Counted from the first letter of the stretch, positions 14,207 to 23,245 are shown. The stretch: 25,389 bases of DNA from Candidatus Omnitrophota bacterium (GCA_016928375.1 JAFGKX010000158.1:1-25389); one strand, 5' to 3'. Numbers and translations: made by a program. Notes: generated from the letters alone by a model not told the origin.

Positions 14207-15751
14207 ATGCAAAAAAACTGGGTAGCTATTTTAGATTTTGGTTCGCAGTACACTCATCTTATCGCCAGAAGGATAAGGGAATTAGGGGTGTATTCTGAAA
14301 TACTGCCTTGCAATGTTAAAATAGATGATTTGATTAAAAGGAGCCCGCGGGCAATAATATTGTCCGGAGGCCCTGACAGCGTTACCAAAAAGGGAAGCCC
14401 TGTATGCGACAAGGCAATTTTCGATACAGGGCTTCCTGTATTTGGTGTCTGTTACGGCGCGCAGCTTTTAGCAAAGATATTCAAAGGCGAAGTCAAAAAA
14501 AGTAAAAAGAGAGAATACGGCAAGGCCTTTATTAATATAAAGGTAAAAGACAGGTTATTTGCCGGGCTTAAGAAAAAAGAGCTTGTGTGGATGAGCCACG
14601 GCGACAAGATTATAAAATTGCCAAAAGGTTTTAAAACGATAGCAAAAACGAATAATTCTCCGTTTGCTGCTATTGCGGATACCAAAAGAAACATTTATGG
14701 CGTCCAGTTTCATCCCGAGGTCGTGCACACATTAAAGGGCAAAGTTATATTAAAGAATTTTGTAATTGATATAGCCCGATGCCGCGCTAATTGGCGCATG
14801 AGATCTTTTATAGAAGATTCAATAAAAGAATTACGGAAAAAAATAGGCAGAGAAAAAGTCTTATGCGCAATAAGCGGCGGCGTGGATTCATCAGTTATGG
14901 CGGTATTGCTGCATAAAGCAATAGGCAATAATTTGGTATGCGTATTTATCGATAACGGACTTTTAAGAAAAGATGAAGCCAGGCTTGTAAAGGAAAGGTT
15001 TACGAAGCATTATCATATAAACGTAAACCTTATAAACGCGCAAAAGCTTTTTCTTGACGGATTAAAGAACATAAAAGATCCGGAGAAAAAAAGAAAAACA
15101 ATAGGCGCTTTATTTATAAAGGTATTTGAAAAAGAAGCTAAAAAATTACAGGGTAATGTAAAATTTCTGGCGCAGGGAACGCTTTATCCCGATGTCATAG
15201 AATCGCGTTCTCCTGTCGGCGGGCCTTCGGCTACGATAAAAACACATCATAATGTAGGCGGGCTTCCAAAAGATTTAAAATTTAAACTTATAGAACCGCT
15301 TAAGGATTTATTCAAGGATGAGGTAAGGCTGTTAGGAAAAGAATTAAGGCTTTCGGATGAGCTTGTTTACAGGCAGCCTTTCCCGGGGCCGGGGCTTGCG
15401 GTAAGGATTTTAGGCCCGGTAACAAAACAAGCGCTAGATGTATTAAAAGAAGCTGACTGGGTGTTGATAGATGAGATAAAAAAGGCCGGCCTTTACAGAA
15501 AATTATGGCAGTCGTTTTGCGTATTTTTACCGGTTAAAACAGTCGGAGTAATGGGAGATGAAAGAACATACGATAATGTAATAGCTGTTCGGGCTGTTAC
15601 AAGCGAGGATGCTATGACAGCGAACTGGGCGCATCTTCCGTATGAACTGCTTGAAAATATTTCGAATAGAATCATAAATGAGGTAAAAGGCGTAAACAGG
15701 GTTGTGTACGATATTTCGTCAAAACCGCCAAGTACAATTGAATGGGAGTGA
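14207..15751 (+). CDS. guaA: GMP synthase (glutamine-hydrolysing)
   Basis: Converts XMP to GMP using ATP and glutamine. Its 514 residues match the family. The N-terminal class I glutaminase has the Cys nucleophile C82 in GVCYGAQLL and the pair H169/E171 in GVQFHPEV. The ATP-pyrophosphatase P-loop SGGVDSS is at 223-229. The C-terminal dimerisation domain ends with the canonical SSKPPSTIEWE. Three bases separate it from gdhA, so the two are co-transcribed. Downstream, a short gap with a hairpin and a possible leader peptide leads to purS. Confidence 0.97.
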   Translation: MQKNWVAILDFGSQYTHLIARRIRELGVYSEILPCNVKIDDLIKRSPRAIILSGGPDSVTKKGSPVCDKAIFDTGLPVFGVCYGAQLLAKIFKGEVKKSKKREYGKAFINIKVKDRLFAGLKKKELVWMSHGDKIIKLPKGFKTIAKTNNSPFAAIADTKRNIYGVQFHPEVVHTLKGKVILKNFVIDIARCRANWRMRSFIEDSIKELRKKIGREKVLCAISGGVDSSVMAVLLHKAIGNNLVCVFIDNGLLRKDEARLVKERFTKHYHINVNLINAQKLFLDGLKNIKDPEKKRKTIGALFIKVFEKEAKKLQGNVKFLAQGTLYPDVIESRSPVGGPSATIKTHHNVGGLPKDLKFKLIEPLKDLFKDEVRLLGKELRLSDELVYRQPFPGPGLAVRILGPVTKQALDVLKEADWVLIDEIKKAGLYRKLWQSFCVFLPVKTVGVMGDERTYDNVIAVRAVTSEDAMTANWAHLPYELLENISNRIINEVKGVNRVVYDISSKPPSTIEWE

Positions 15752-15755
15752 AATT

Positions 15756-15851
15756 ATGAATTTTGTGTGTTTGTCTCCGCTTGCCGCTCCGGCAAAACAC
15801 GCAAAATCTTGCCATAGTTACAGAAAGTCGAAAGGAATAATAAAATGTTAA
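15756..15851 (+). CDS. Possible 31-residue leader peptide upstream of purS
   Basis: A short frame starts at ATG 15756, with GGGAG at 15744-15748 at good spacing. It encodes 31 codons beginning MNFVCLSPLAAP and ending with TAA at 15849-15851, overlapping the purS start codon by 7 bases. The arrangement would couple its termination to purS initiation. It runs through the 13-bp hairpin at 15760-15807. No run of regulatory codons is evident and I know no homolog. It may be chance; the ribosome site and overlap are the only support. Confidence 0.3.
   Translation: MNFVCLSPLAAPAKHAKSCHSYRKSKGIIKC
15760..15807 (+). promoter_or_regulatory. Long hairpin between guaA and purS
   Basis: ATTTTGTGTGTTT (15760-15772) pairs with AAACACGCAAAAT (15795-15807) over 13 bp with one G-T. 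Inside, TGCC (15782-15785) pairs with GGCA (15791-15794). No T tract follows, so it is not an intrinsic terminator. It does not match the purine riboswitch core. It may be a stability, processing or attenuation hairpin setting purS expression relative to guaA. Confidence 0.5.
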
Positions 15852-16093
15852 ATGCGGAAATTTATGTTACATTAAAAAAGACAGTAGCAGACCCGCAAGG
15901 GCTGACCATTAAGCACGCGTTACATTCTTTAGGCCATAAAGAGGCCAAAGAAGTAAGGATGGGTAAGCTTGTCAAAATTACGCTCGATATTAAGGATAAG
16001 AAGCAGGCAGAGAAAGAACTTGAAGGTATGTGCAGGAAGCTGTTGGCTAATCCCATAATAGAAGAATACAGCTTTGTTATAAAGGAGGAATAG
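15845..16093 (+). CDS. purS: Phosphoribosylformylglycinamidine synthase subunit PurS
   Basis: An 82-residue small subunit bridging PurQ and PurL in the three-part FGAM synthase of bacteria that lack the long PurL. The family pattern is visible: EIYVTLKKTVADPQGLTIKHALHSLGHKEAKEVRMGKLVKI, then CRKLLANPIIEEYSF. It starts at ATG 15845 after AAAGGA at about 15831-15836 and is followed six bases later by purQ. It has no catalytic residues of its own; it stabilises the complex and the ammonia path from PurQ to PurL. Confidence 0.95.
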   Translation: MLNAEIYVTLKKTVADPQGLTIKHALHSLGHKEAKEVRMGKLVKITLDIKDKKQAEKELEGMCRKLLANPIIEEYSFVIKEE

Positions 16094-16099
16094 CAAAAA

Positions 16100-16795
16100 G
16101 TGAAATTCGGTGTGGTAGTTTTTCCCGGTTCCAATTGCGACCAGGACTGCTTCTATGTGATAAAAGATGTATTGAAAAAACCGGTTGAATACATATGGCA
16201 TAAAGAAACAGACTTAAAAGATTTTGATTGTATGATTCTGCCCGGCGGGTTTAGCTACGGTGATTACTTAAGGACAGGCGCTGTTGCGAGATTTTCCCCT
16301 ATAATGAAATCCATAATTGATTTCGCCGACAAAGGTAAAACCGTTATAGGGATTTGTAACGGTTTTCAGATTTTGCTTGAAGCGGGGCTTCTGCCCGGCG
16401 CTATGCTGAGAAATAAAGGGCTTCATTTTATATGCAAACATGTTTATATAAAAGTTCAGAATACCGGTACAAGGTTCACTTCTTTATATAAGAAAAATAA
16501 GATTTTAAAAATTCCGATAGCGCATAACGAAGGCAATTACTATATAGATAAAGCCGGGTTATCCGGGCTTAACAAAAATAATCAGATAGTTTTCAGGTAT
16601 TGCAGCTGCGACGGTATCGTTAGCAATGAATTTAATCCTAACGGCGCTTTGGATAATATAGCCGGTATCGTAAACGAAAAAGGCAATGTTTTAGGAATGA
16701 TGCCTCATCCTGAAAGAAGCGCTGAAAAACAGCTTCTCTCGGATGACGGTTTTTTTATTTTTAAGGCAATAGAAAGATGGCTTAAAACAAAATGA
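16100..16795 (+). CDS. purQ: FGAM synthase glutaminase subunit PurQ
   Basis: A class I glutamine amidotransferase supplying ammonia to PurL. Its 231 residues match the family. GVVVFPGSNCDQDC opens the protein, LPGGFSYGDYLRTGA (48-61) forms the oxyanion region, C86 in GICNGFQILLEAGLLPGAM is the nucleophile, and MMPHPERS near the C-terminus gives the His and Glu. It begins at GTG 16100; AAAGGAGG (16081-16088) lies upstream at slightly long spacing, and this start gives the family N-terminus. It overlaps purL by four bases (ATGA). Confidence 0.96.
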   Translation: MKFGVVVFPGSNCDQDCFYVIKDVLKKPVEYIWHKETDLKDFDCMILPGGFSYGDYLRTGAVARFSPIMKSIIDFADKGKTVIGICNGFQILLEAGLLPGAMLRNKGLHFICKHVYIKVQNTGTRFTSLYKKNKILKIPIAHNEGNYYIDKAGLSGLNKNNQIVFRYCSCDGIVSNEFNPNGALDNIAGIVNEKGNVLGMMPHPERSAEKQLLSDDGFFIFKAIERWLKTK

Positions 16796-19005
16796 AAAAT
16801 ATGCAGGATACATACAGGGCGCTTGGATTAAGCGATCAGGAATACAAAAGTATCCTTGGTATCTTAAACAGAGAGCCTACGCCGACAGAGCTTGCGATGT
16901 TTTCAGTGGAATGGTCCGAACACTGCGGCTATCCGCGTTCGCGAAACCTTATAAAGATACTGCCCAGAAAAGGTAAATATTCTATTTTAGTGGGAGAAGA
17001 TTCCGGCGGTATCATAGTAGACGATCTGGCCATTGTATTTAAAATGGAAAGCCATAATCATCCGTCCCAGGTTGAGCCTAAGCAGGGCGCGGCAACTGGA
17101 GTAGGCGGTATTATAAGGGATATTTTTACCGCAGGCGCGCGCCCCATAGCTTCGCTTAATTCATTGAGATTTGGGCCTTTATCCGAAGCTTACAATAAGT
17201 ATCTTCTAAAAGGCGTTGTAGACGGTATACAGTTTTACGGAAACTGTGTCGGCGTTCCGACTGTAGGCGGAGAAATTTATTTTGATGAAAGCTACAACGG
17301 AAACTGCCTGGTCAACGCGATGTGTATAGGTGTTTGTAAAAAGAATAAACTTGCCAGGGCAAGAGCGCAGGGTGCGGGAAACGCGATTATGTACGTAGGC
17401 TCAAGCACAGGCAAAGACGGTATAGGCGGCTGCAGCGTGCTGGCATCAACAGTATTTAAAGAAGGCGAGGAAAAAAGGCCGACAGTGCAAATAGGCGATC
17501 CTTTTACGGAAAAATGCCTTATAGAAGCGACGCTTGAAGCCCTGGAAACAGGCCACATATTAGGAATAAAAGATATGGGCGCAGCAGGACTGACCTGTTC
17601 TATAAGCGAGATGGCATCAGCCGGAAATACCGGCATGGATGTAGAACTTGACCTTGTGCCGCGCCGGGAAGCTGATATGGAGCCATGGGAAGTTATGATG
17701 TCCGAGTCACAAGAACGCATGCTTGTTTGCGTAAAAAAAGGCAAAGAAAAAGAAATAGGCGATATTTTTGAAAAATGGGATTTAAACGGTGTAGTAGTAG
17801 GCCATGTTACGGATGACGGGATAGTAAGGATAAAGGATAAAGGCAGTGTAGTCGCTGAAATAAAGGCGCATGCCCTTACCAGCGGGCCTGCATACGATAT
17901 GCCATACAAGAAACCCGAGACAATAGAAAAACTTAATTTGCAGGACTTAAGCAGGATAAAAGAACCCAAAAATTTGAATAAATCACTGCTTATGCTTTTA
18001 GCGTCTCCTTCCATAGCAAGCAAAAACTGGGTTTATGAGCAATACGACCACATGGTGCAGACAAATACAGTTGTTCTGCCGGGTTCGGATGCCGCAGTAA
18101 TCAGAATAAAGGAAACGAAAAAAGCCATAGCTGCTACCACAGATTGTAATTCTCGATACTGCTATTTAAATCCCCACAGGGGCGCGCAGATCGCTGTAGC
18201 CGAAGCAGCAAGAAACCTGGTTTCAAGCGGCGCTGAACCTGCCGCGGTAACGGATTGCCTTAATTTCGGAAATCCTGAAAAACCCGACAGATTCTGGCAT
18301 TTTAAGAATTGCATAGAAGGCATAAAGAGTGCCTGTGAGTTTTTTAACATACCTGTTGTAAGCGGAAATGTGTCTTTTTATAACGAAAGCCCGAAAAGCG
18401 CCATAAATCCTACGCCCACGATAGGCATGATAGGCATAGTAGAAGACCCTAAACATATATGTACACAGAATTTTAAAAATAAAAGCGACGTAGTAATTCT
18501 CTTAGGAGAGCACAGTGATGAATTAGGAGCAAGCGAGTATCTGAAAGAAATACACGGTATAATAGCGGGAGACGCGCCCAAACTTGATATGGGCCTGGAA
18601 AAAATAGTTCAAGGCGCAGCGCTTGAAGCAATCAAAAATGGGCTTGTGAATTCAGCGCACGATTGTTCCGAGGGCGGTTTGGCCGTGGCTTTGGCGGAAA
18701 GCTGTATTTCGGATAAAGAAAAAATGACAGGTGCGGATATCGAAATATCCTCAGATATAAGAAAAGACGCGCTTTTATTCGGTGAAGCGCAGTCGCGCAT
18801 AATATTAAGCTGCGGTAAAAAAGCAGTGGAAAAAATAAGAAAAATAGCTCAAAAACATAACGCGCCTTTTGCCGTAATAGGAAAAACAAATAAAGGGTAT
18901 TTGAAAATCGCGGTGAATAAAAAAGAAATTATAAATTTACCTGTCGAGGATTTAGCGGAAAAATGGTTTTTATCCTTAAGGAGCAAAATTGATAGCGATA
19001 ATTGA
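16792..19005 (+). CDS. purL: FGAM synthase synthetase subunit PurL
   Basis: ATP-dependent synthetase converting FGAR plus ammonia to FGAM in purine synthesis. Its 737 residues are the short PurL form used with PurS and PurQ. SVEWSEHCGYPRSRN (38-52) has the conserved His, FKMESHNHPSQVEPKQGAATGVGG (83-106) is the catalytic and ATP region, and KDMGAAGL with SISEMAS lies in the first half. The second half-repeat has ATTDCNSRYCYLNPHRGA and SGNVSFYNE. The SEHC motif is followed by GYPRSRN instead of the commoner SYKSSK. It may start at 16792 or at ATG 16801; the former overlaps the purQ stop. It overlaps hisH by 17 bases. Confidence 0.96.
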   Translation: MKNMQDTYRALGLSDQEYKSILGILNREPTPTELAMFSVEWSEHCGYPRSRNLIKILPRKGKYSILVGEDSGGIIVDDLAIVFKMESHNHPSQVEPKQGAATGVGGIIRDIFTAGARPIASLNSLRFGPLSEAYNKYLLKGVVDGIQFYGNCVGVPTVGGEIYFDESYNGNCLVNAMCIGVCKKNKLARARAQGAGNAIMYVGSSTGKDGIGGCSVLASTVFKEGEEKRPTVQIGDPFTEKCLIEATLEALETGHILGIKDMGAAGLTCSISEMASAGNTGMDVELDLVPRREADMEPWEVMMSESQERMLVCVKKGKEKEIGDIFEKWDLNGVVVGHVTDDGIVRIKDKGSVVAEIKAHALTSGPAYDMPYKKPETIEKLNLQDLSRIKEPKNLNKSLLMLLASPSIASKNWVYEQYDHMVQTNTVVLPGSDAAVIRIKETKKAIAATTDCNSRYCYLNPHRGAQIAVAEAARNLVSSGAEPAAVTDCLNFGNPEKPDRFWHFKNCIEGIKSACEFFNIPVVSGNVSFYNESPKSAINPTPTIGMIGIVEDPKHICTQNFKNKSDVVILLGEHSDELGASEYLKEIHGIIAGDAPKLDMGLEKIVQGAALEAIKNGLVNSAHDCSEGGLAVALAESCISDKEKMTGADIEISSDIRKDALLFGEAQSRIILSCGKKAVEKIRKIAQKHNAPFAVIGKTNKGYLKIAVNKKEIINLPVEDLAEKWFLSLRSKIDSDN

Positions 19006-19585
19006 TTATGGGCTGGGAAATTTAAGAAGTGTGGCAAAGGCGCTTGAAAGCGCCGGAGCCAAAGTAAAAGTCACAAGTTCCCCGGAAGAAATAATCGCCG
19101 CTAAAGCCGTAGTTCTGCCTGGCGTAGGCGCATTTTACGCGGGTATGGAAAATCTAAGAAATCTGAATCTTATACCTGCTATCCAGGAATCCGTTAAGCA
19201 GAAAAAACCTTTTTTAGGCATATGCCTTGGGCTTCAGTTGTTGTTTGGCGAGAGCGAGGAACACGGCTTTAACAAAGGCTTAGGGCTTATAGAGGGAAAA
19301 GTTAAAAAGTTTACCGGCAAAGTTAAAATACCGCACATGGGATGGAACCAGGTACAGTCTAAAGCAAAAATCTTTGACGGGGTGACGGATAATTCATATT
19401 TTTATTTTGTTCATTCTTATTATGTGGAGCCAAAAGACAAAAATATTATTATAGGTAAAACAAATTATAGTATTGAATTCGCGTCCACTGTCAGCCAGGA
19501 TAATATATTTGGGGTGCAGTTTCATCCGGAAAAAAGTTCACAAGCAGGAATAAAGGTTTTAAGGAATTTTATATCGCTATGTTAG
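18989..19585 (+). CDS. hisH: Imidazole glycerol phosphate synthase glutaminase HisH
   Basis: The glutaminase partner of HisF in histidine synthesis. Its 198 residues match the family. IDYGLGNLRSVAKAL (5-19), LPGVGAFYAGM (43-53), C79 in GICLGLQLLF, and H179/E181 in GVQFHPEKS form the class I amidotransferase set. It starts at TTG 18989 with AAGGAG at 18978-18983, which is clearer than any ATG in the frame. It overlaps purL by 17 bases and hisF by 7. Its place in a purine operon makes sense because HisF releases AICAR, an intermediate of purine synthesis. Confidence 0.95.
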   Translation: MIAIIDYGLGNLRSVAKALESAGAKVKVTSSPEEIIAAKAVVLPGVGAFYAGMENLRNLNLIPAIQESVKQKKPFLGICLGLQLLFGESEEHGFNKGLGLIEGKVKKFTGKVKIPHMGWNQVQSKAKIFDGVTDNSYFYFVHSYYVEPKDKNIIIGKTNYSIEFASTVSQDNIFGVQFHPEKSSQAGIKVLRNFISLC

Positions 19586-20337
19586 CAAAAAGAATAATCC
19601 CGTGCCTGGATGTAAAAGAGGCAAGAGTTGTAAAAGGCGTAAACTTCGTTAACCTTAAAGACGCGGGCGACCCCGTAGAAGCTGCTTCGGCTTATAGCCG
19701 TGAGGGCGCGGATGAACTTGTGTACCTTGACATTACCGCGAGTTTCGAAAAAAGAAACATATTTCTTGATGTAGTCAAGAAAACGGCTGAACAGGTTTTT
19801 ATCCCCCTGACGGTCGGCGGAGGCATAAGAAACATCGAGGATATAAGGCTGCTTTTAAAAAGCGGCGCGGATAAAGTATCTATCAACACAGCCGCAGTGG
19901 AAAATCCTCAGTTAATAAAAGAATCATCAGAGGAATTCGGATGCCAGTGTATTGTAGTTGCGATTGACGCAAAAAGAATGGGAAATAAAACATGGGAAGT
20001 GCATACGTACGGCGGCAGAAAACCAACGGGCATGGATGCAATTAAATGGGCGAAAAAAGCTGAAAGCCTGGGTGCCGGCGAGATATTACTTACCAGTATG
20101 GATAAAGACGGCACTAAGGACGGATATGATATAGAATTGACTAAGGCTGTTTGTGACGCAGTAAATATACCGGTTATTGCATCAGGCGGCGCGGGAAATC
20201 TTGAACACCTGTATCAGGCATTTGAAAAAACAGGCGCAGACGCGGCGCTGGCTGCTTCGATATTTCATTACGGCGAATACTCGATAAAACAGGCAAAAGA
20301 ATACCTTAAAAAGAAAGGCATAGCCATAAGGCTATAG
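19579..20337 (+). CDS. hisF: Imidazole glycerol phosphate synthase cyclase HisF
   Basis: A TIM-barrel cyclase taking PRFAR plus ammonia from HisH to imidazole glycerol phosphate and AICAR. Its 252 residues match the family. D11 in RIIPCLDVKEARVVKG and D130 in VVAIDAKR are the catalytic acids. TVGGGIRNIEDI (78-89) and ASGGAGNLEH (late) are phosphate-binding loops of the two half-barrels. It overlaps hisH by seven bases. No other his genes are in the window. The sequence looks canonical rather than like the surface-sugar paralogs (WbpG-associated). Confidence 0.96.
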   Translation: MLAKRIIPCLDVKEARVVKGVNFVNLKDAGDPVEAASAYSREGADELVYLDITASFEKRNIFLDVVKKTAEQVFIPLTVGGGIRNIEDIRLLLKSGADKVSINTAAVENPQLIKESSEEFGCQCIVVAIDAKRMGNKTWEVHTYGGRKPTGMDAIKWAKKAESLGAGEILLTSMDKDGTKDGYDIELTKAVCDAVNIPVIASGGAGNLEHLYQAFEKTGADAALAASIFHYGEYSIKQAKEYLKKKGIAIRL

Positions 20338-20344
20338 GCTAAAT

Positions 20345-21715
20345 ATGTGCGGAATATTCGGTATCTATCCCAATAAAGACGCGGCGCGGCTTACTTATCT
20401 GGGGCTTTATGCGCTTCAACACCGTGGAGAAGAAAGCGCGGGCATAGTCACTTACGACGGCAAAAAAGCAAGGATGCACAAGGGCATGGGCCTTGTAAGC
20501 GACGTATTCGATGAAAAAAGCATCCAGTCTTTACGCGGCGAGCTGGCTGTGGGGCATGTGCGCTATTCTACTACGGGTTCAAGCACGATAAAAAATATGC
20601 AGCCGTTTCTGGTAAGCCATAAAAAAGGCAATATTGCTATTGCGCATAACGGAAACCTTACCAATACCACGCGCCTAAAAAACATGATGGAAGAAAGAGG
20701 CTCCATATTCCAGAGCACGATGGATTCCGAGATAATCGTGCACCTTCTGGCAAAATCAGACAAGAAAGATAAAAAGCAAAAACTTACGGAAGCGCTTTCC
20801 CAGCTTGAAGGCGCATATTCTGTTGTGCTTATGCTCGATGATGTGCTGGTGGGCGCAAGAGACCCGCACGGGTTCAGGCCTTTGTGCTTAGGCAAGCTTG
20901 ACGGCGCATATGTCTTATCGAGCGAGACCTGCGCTCTCGATATAATCGGGGCCAAATATATACGCGATATAGAACCCGGTGAAATAGTTTTGATCCACAA
21001 AGACTCCATAGAATCCATAAAACCGTTTCCGAAAAAGAAGCATGCGATATGCATATTCGAATTCATATATTTTGCAAGGCCTGACAGCAATATTTTCGGC
21101 AAAAACGTATATTTGACAAGAAAATGCTTAGGTAAAAACATGGCAAAGGAATGCCCGGCAAATTGCGACTGCGTTGTGCCGATACCGGATTCGGGGGTAT
21201 ATGCAGCCGTAGGTTTTTCCCAAGCATCTCAATTGCCGTTCGAGATGGGCATCATAAGAAATCATTACGTAGGCAGGACATTTATCCAGCCGTCGCAGTT
21301 TATAAGAGATTTCAGGGTAAAGATAAAACTTAATCCTATAAAAGATGTGCTTAAGGATAAAAGCGTAGCAGTCATAGAAGATTCCATAGTAAGAGGAACG
21401 ACAAGCAGGGCGAGAATAAAGGCAATCAGGGAAAGCGGGGTAAAGCAGATTCATATGCGCGTAAGCTGCCCGCCTCTGAGGTTTCCGTGTTTTTACGGAA
21501 TAGATTTTCCGACTAAAAAGGAGCTGATAGCATCGAAGCACTCAATAGAATGGATAAGAGATTTTATAGGGGTAGACAGCCTTAAGTATTTAAGCCTGGA
21601 AGGTATGCTTAATGCAATGCTTTTACCCAAAGAAGAATTCTGCACAGCGTGTTTTAGCGGCGATTATCCCGCGCAGGTATCGAAGAAATTTTCAAAAAAC
21701 ATATTGGAGAAATAA
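20345..21715 (+). CDS. purF: Amidophosphoribosyltransferase PurF (4Fe-4S type)
   Basis: Commits PRPP to purine synthesis by forming phosphoribosylamine from glutamine. Its 456 residues match the family. C2 (MCGIFGIY) becomes the N-terminal nucleophile after Met removal, so no propeptide is present. LYALQHRGEESAGI is typical of class II amidotransferases. The PRPP-binding motif VIEDSIVRGTTS is at 343-354. C236, C382, C433 and C436 correspond to the four ligands of the regulatory 4Fe-4S cluster in Bacillus-type PurF, suggesting oxygen-sensitive stability in an anaerobe. It sits seven bases after hisF and nine before the DUF1846 gene. Confidence 0.96.
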   Translation: MCGIFGIYPNKDAARLTYLGLYALQHRGEESAGIVTYDGKKARMHKGMGLVSDVFDEKSIQSLRGELAVGHVRYSTTGSSTIKNMQPFLVSHKKGNIAIAHNGNLTNTTRLKNMMEERGSIFQSTMDSEIIVHLLAKSDKKDKKQKLTEALSQLEGAYSVVLMLDDVLVGARDPHGFRPLCLGKLDGAYVLSSETCALDIIGAKYIRDIEPGEIVLIHKDSIESIKPFPKKKHAICIFEFIYFARPDSNIFGKNVYLTRKCLGKNMAKECPANCDCVVPIPDSGVYAAVGFSQASQLPFEMGIIRNHYVGRTFIQPSQFIRDFRVKIKLNPIKDVLKDKSVAVIEDSIVRGTTSRARIKAIRESGVKQIHMRVSCPPLRFPCFYGIDFPTKKELIASKHSIEWIRDFIGVDSLKYLSLEGMLNAMLLPKEEFCTACFSGDYPAQVSKKFSKNILEK

Positions 21716-21724
21716 GGTGTTTTT

Positions 21725-23242
21725 ATGATGAAAGAAACAGGATTCGATAACGAAAAATATCTGAAAGAACAAAGCACGGCAATACTGGAAAGGGTAAATA
21801 GATTTAATAATAAATTATACCTTGAGTTTGGCGGAAAGCTTTTGTTCGATTATCATGCCGCAAGGGTCCTGCCGGGCTTTGATCCCAATGTAAAGATGCG
21901 TTTACTGCAGCAATTGAAAGGAAAGGCCGATATACTGCTGTGTATCTATGCCGGAGACATAGAAAGAAGAAAGATACGAGCTGATTTTGGCATTACCTAT
22001 GATGCGGATGCCATGAAACTGATAGATGATATACGAAACCGGGGCATCGATATAACTGCAGTGGTGATTACAAGATTTAATGACCAGCCGGCTGCAAAGA
22101 TATTTAAAAACAAGCTCGAAAGAAACGGGATAAAAGTTTATACGCACCATGCCACCAAAGGTTATCCTATGGACGTGGACCTTATCGTGAGCAATGACGG
22201 ATACGGCGCGAATGAACATATAAAAACAAAGCACCCGCTGGTAATAGTAACAGGCCCTGGCCCGGGCAGCGGCAAACTAGCCACCTGTCTTTCGCAGCTA
22301 TACCACGACCATAAACACAAAATAAAGTCAGGCTACGCGAAATTCGAGACCTTTCCCATATGGAGTATTCCGCTTAACCACCCGGTAAATATCGCTTATG
22401 AGGCAGCGACAGCGGATATAAGAGATTTTAACCTGATAGACCCGTTTCATCTTGAGGCGTACGGAAAAAGTGCAATAAATTACAACAGAGACGTAGAGGT
22501 CTTTCCCGTAATCAAAAGGATACTCGAAAAGATAATGGGTTCGGAGCAGGTTTATAAATCTCCGACAGATATGGGAGTAAACAGGGCGGGTTTTGGAATA
22601 ATAAACGACGACGTAGTCCAGGAGGCTGCAAGGCAGGAGATATTAAGAAGGTGTTTTAGGTATACCTGCGAATATGCTGCTGGCCTAACGGATAAAGAAA
22701 CAGTGCAAAGGGTCGAGATGCTCATGGAACAACTTAACATAAAAGCAGAAGACAGAAAAGTGGTGCTCCCTGCAAGGACTACCGCGCTTGAATCGCAGAA
22801 TAAAAATAACGGCAGTATGAATATATTCTGCGGCGCTGCGATAGAATTAAAAGACGCTTCAATAGTAACCGGGAAAAACTCGCCTCTTATGCATGCTACA
22901 TCAAGCCTTATATTAAATGCCATCAAGAAACTCGCGGATATACCGGATAAGATACATCTTTTGTCGCCTAATGTCATAAATTCCATAGGAAATTTAAAAA
23001 ATAATATTTTGAATTCAAAGACCGTAAACCTGGATTTGGAAGAGGCGCTGATCGCCTTAAGCATAAGCGCGGCAACCAATCCCACTGCCCAGGAAGCTAT
23101 GGAGAAATTAAAAGAACTACAGGGCTGTGAAGTGCATATGACGCATATTCCGACCCCCGGAGATGAGGCAGGATTAAGAAGGCTCGGGGTAAACCTGACA
23201 AGCGACCCCAATTTTTCCAGCAAAAGTCTGTTTATATCATAG
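21725..23242 (+). CDS. DUF1846 family protein of unknown function
   Basis: A 505-residue cytoplasmic protein matching the DUF1846 family found in many Firmicutes and other bacteria. A P-loop-like TGPGPGSGKLATCLSQLYHDH occurs at 176-196, but the residue after the GK lysine is Leu rather than Ser/Thr. YLEFGGKLLFDYHAARVLPGFDPNVK at the N-terminus, EAATADIRDFNLIDPFHLEAYG in the middle and PTPGDEAGLRRLGVNLTSDPNF at the C-terminus are family-like. AAGGTG before the ATG pair at 21725/21728 allows either start. It is the last gene of the purine run, nine bases after purF. The context hints at nucleotide or phosphosugar handling, but no activity can be assigned. Confidence 0.85.
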   Translation: MMKETGFDNEKYLKEQSTAILERVNRFNNKLYLEFGGKLLFDYHAARVLPGFDPNVKMRLLQQLKGKADILLCIYAGDIERRKIRADFGITYDADAMKLIDDIRNRGIDITAVVITRFNDQPAAKIFKNKLERNGIKVYTHHATKGYPMDVDLIVSNDGYGANEHIKTKHPLVIVTGPGPGSGKLATCLSQLYHDHKHKIKSGYAKFETFPIWSIPLNHPVNIAYEAATADIRDFNLIDPFHLEAYGKSAINYNRDVEVFPVIKRILEKIMGSEQVYKSPTDMGVNRAGFGIINDDVVQEAARQEILRRCFRYTCEYAAGLTDKETVQRVEMLMEQLNIKAEDRKVVLPARTTALESQNKNNGSMNIFCGAAIELKDASIVTGKNSPLMHATSSLILNAIKKLADIPDKIHLLSPNVINSIGNLKNNILNSKTVNLDLEEALIALSISAATNPTAQEAMEKLKELQGCEVHMTHIPTPGDEAGLRRLGVNLTSDPNFSSKSLFIS

Positions 23243-23245
23243 GCC

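Noticed and set aside
15752..15844. A purine riboswitch before purS
   Set aside because: The conserved three-way junction and paired kissing loops are absent; only a single long hairpin is seen.
17292..18023. A 243-codon open frame on the minus strand
   Set aside because: It lies entirely antisense to the well-conserved purL, shows Ser/Pro-rich shadow composition and has no family resemblance.
19579..20337. HisF/HisH as surface-sugar paralogs of the WbpG pathway
   Set aside because: Both keep the canonical catalytic residues and sit inside a purine operon; no WbpG-like gene is nearby.
20563..21141. A 192-codon minus-strand frame inside purF
   Set aside because: The + strand frame carries all PurF catalytic and cluster residues, so the reverse frame is a shadow.
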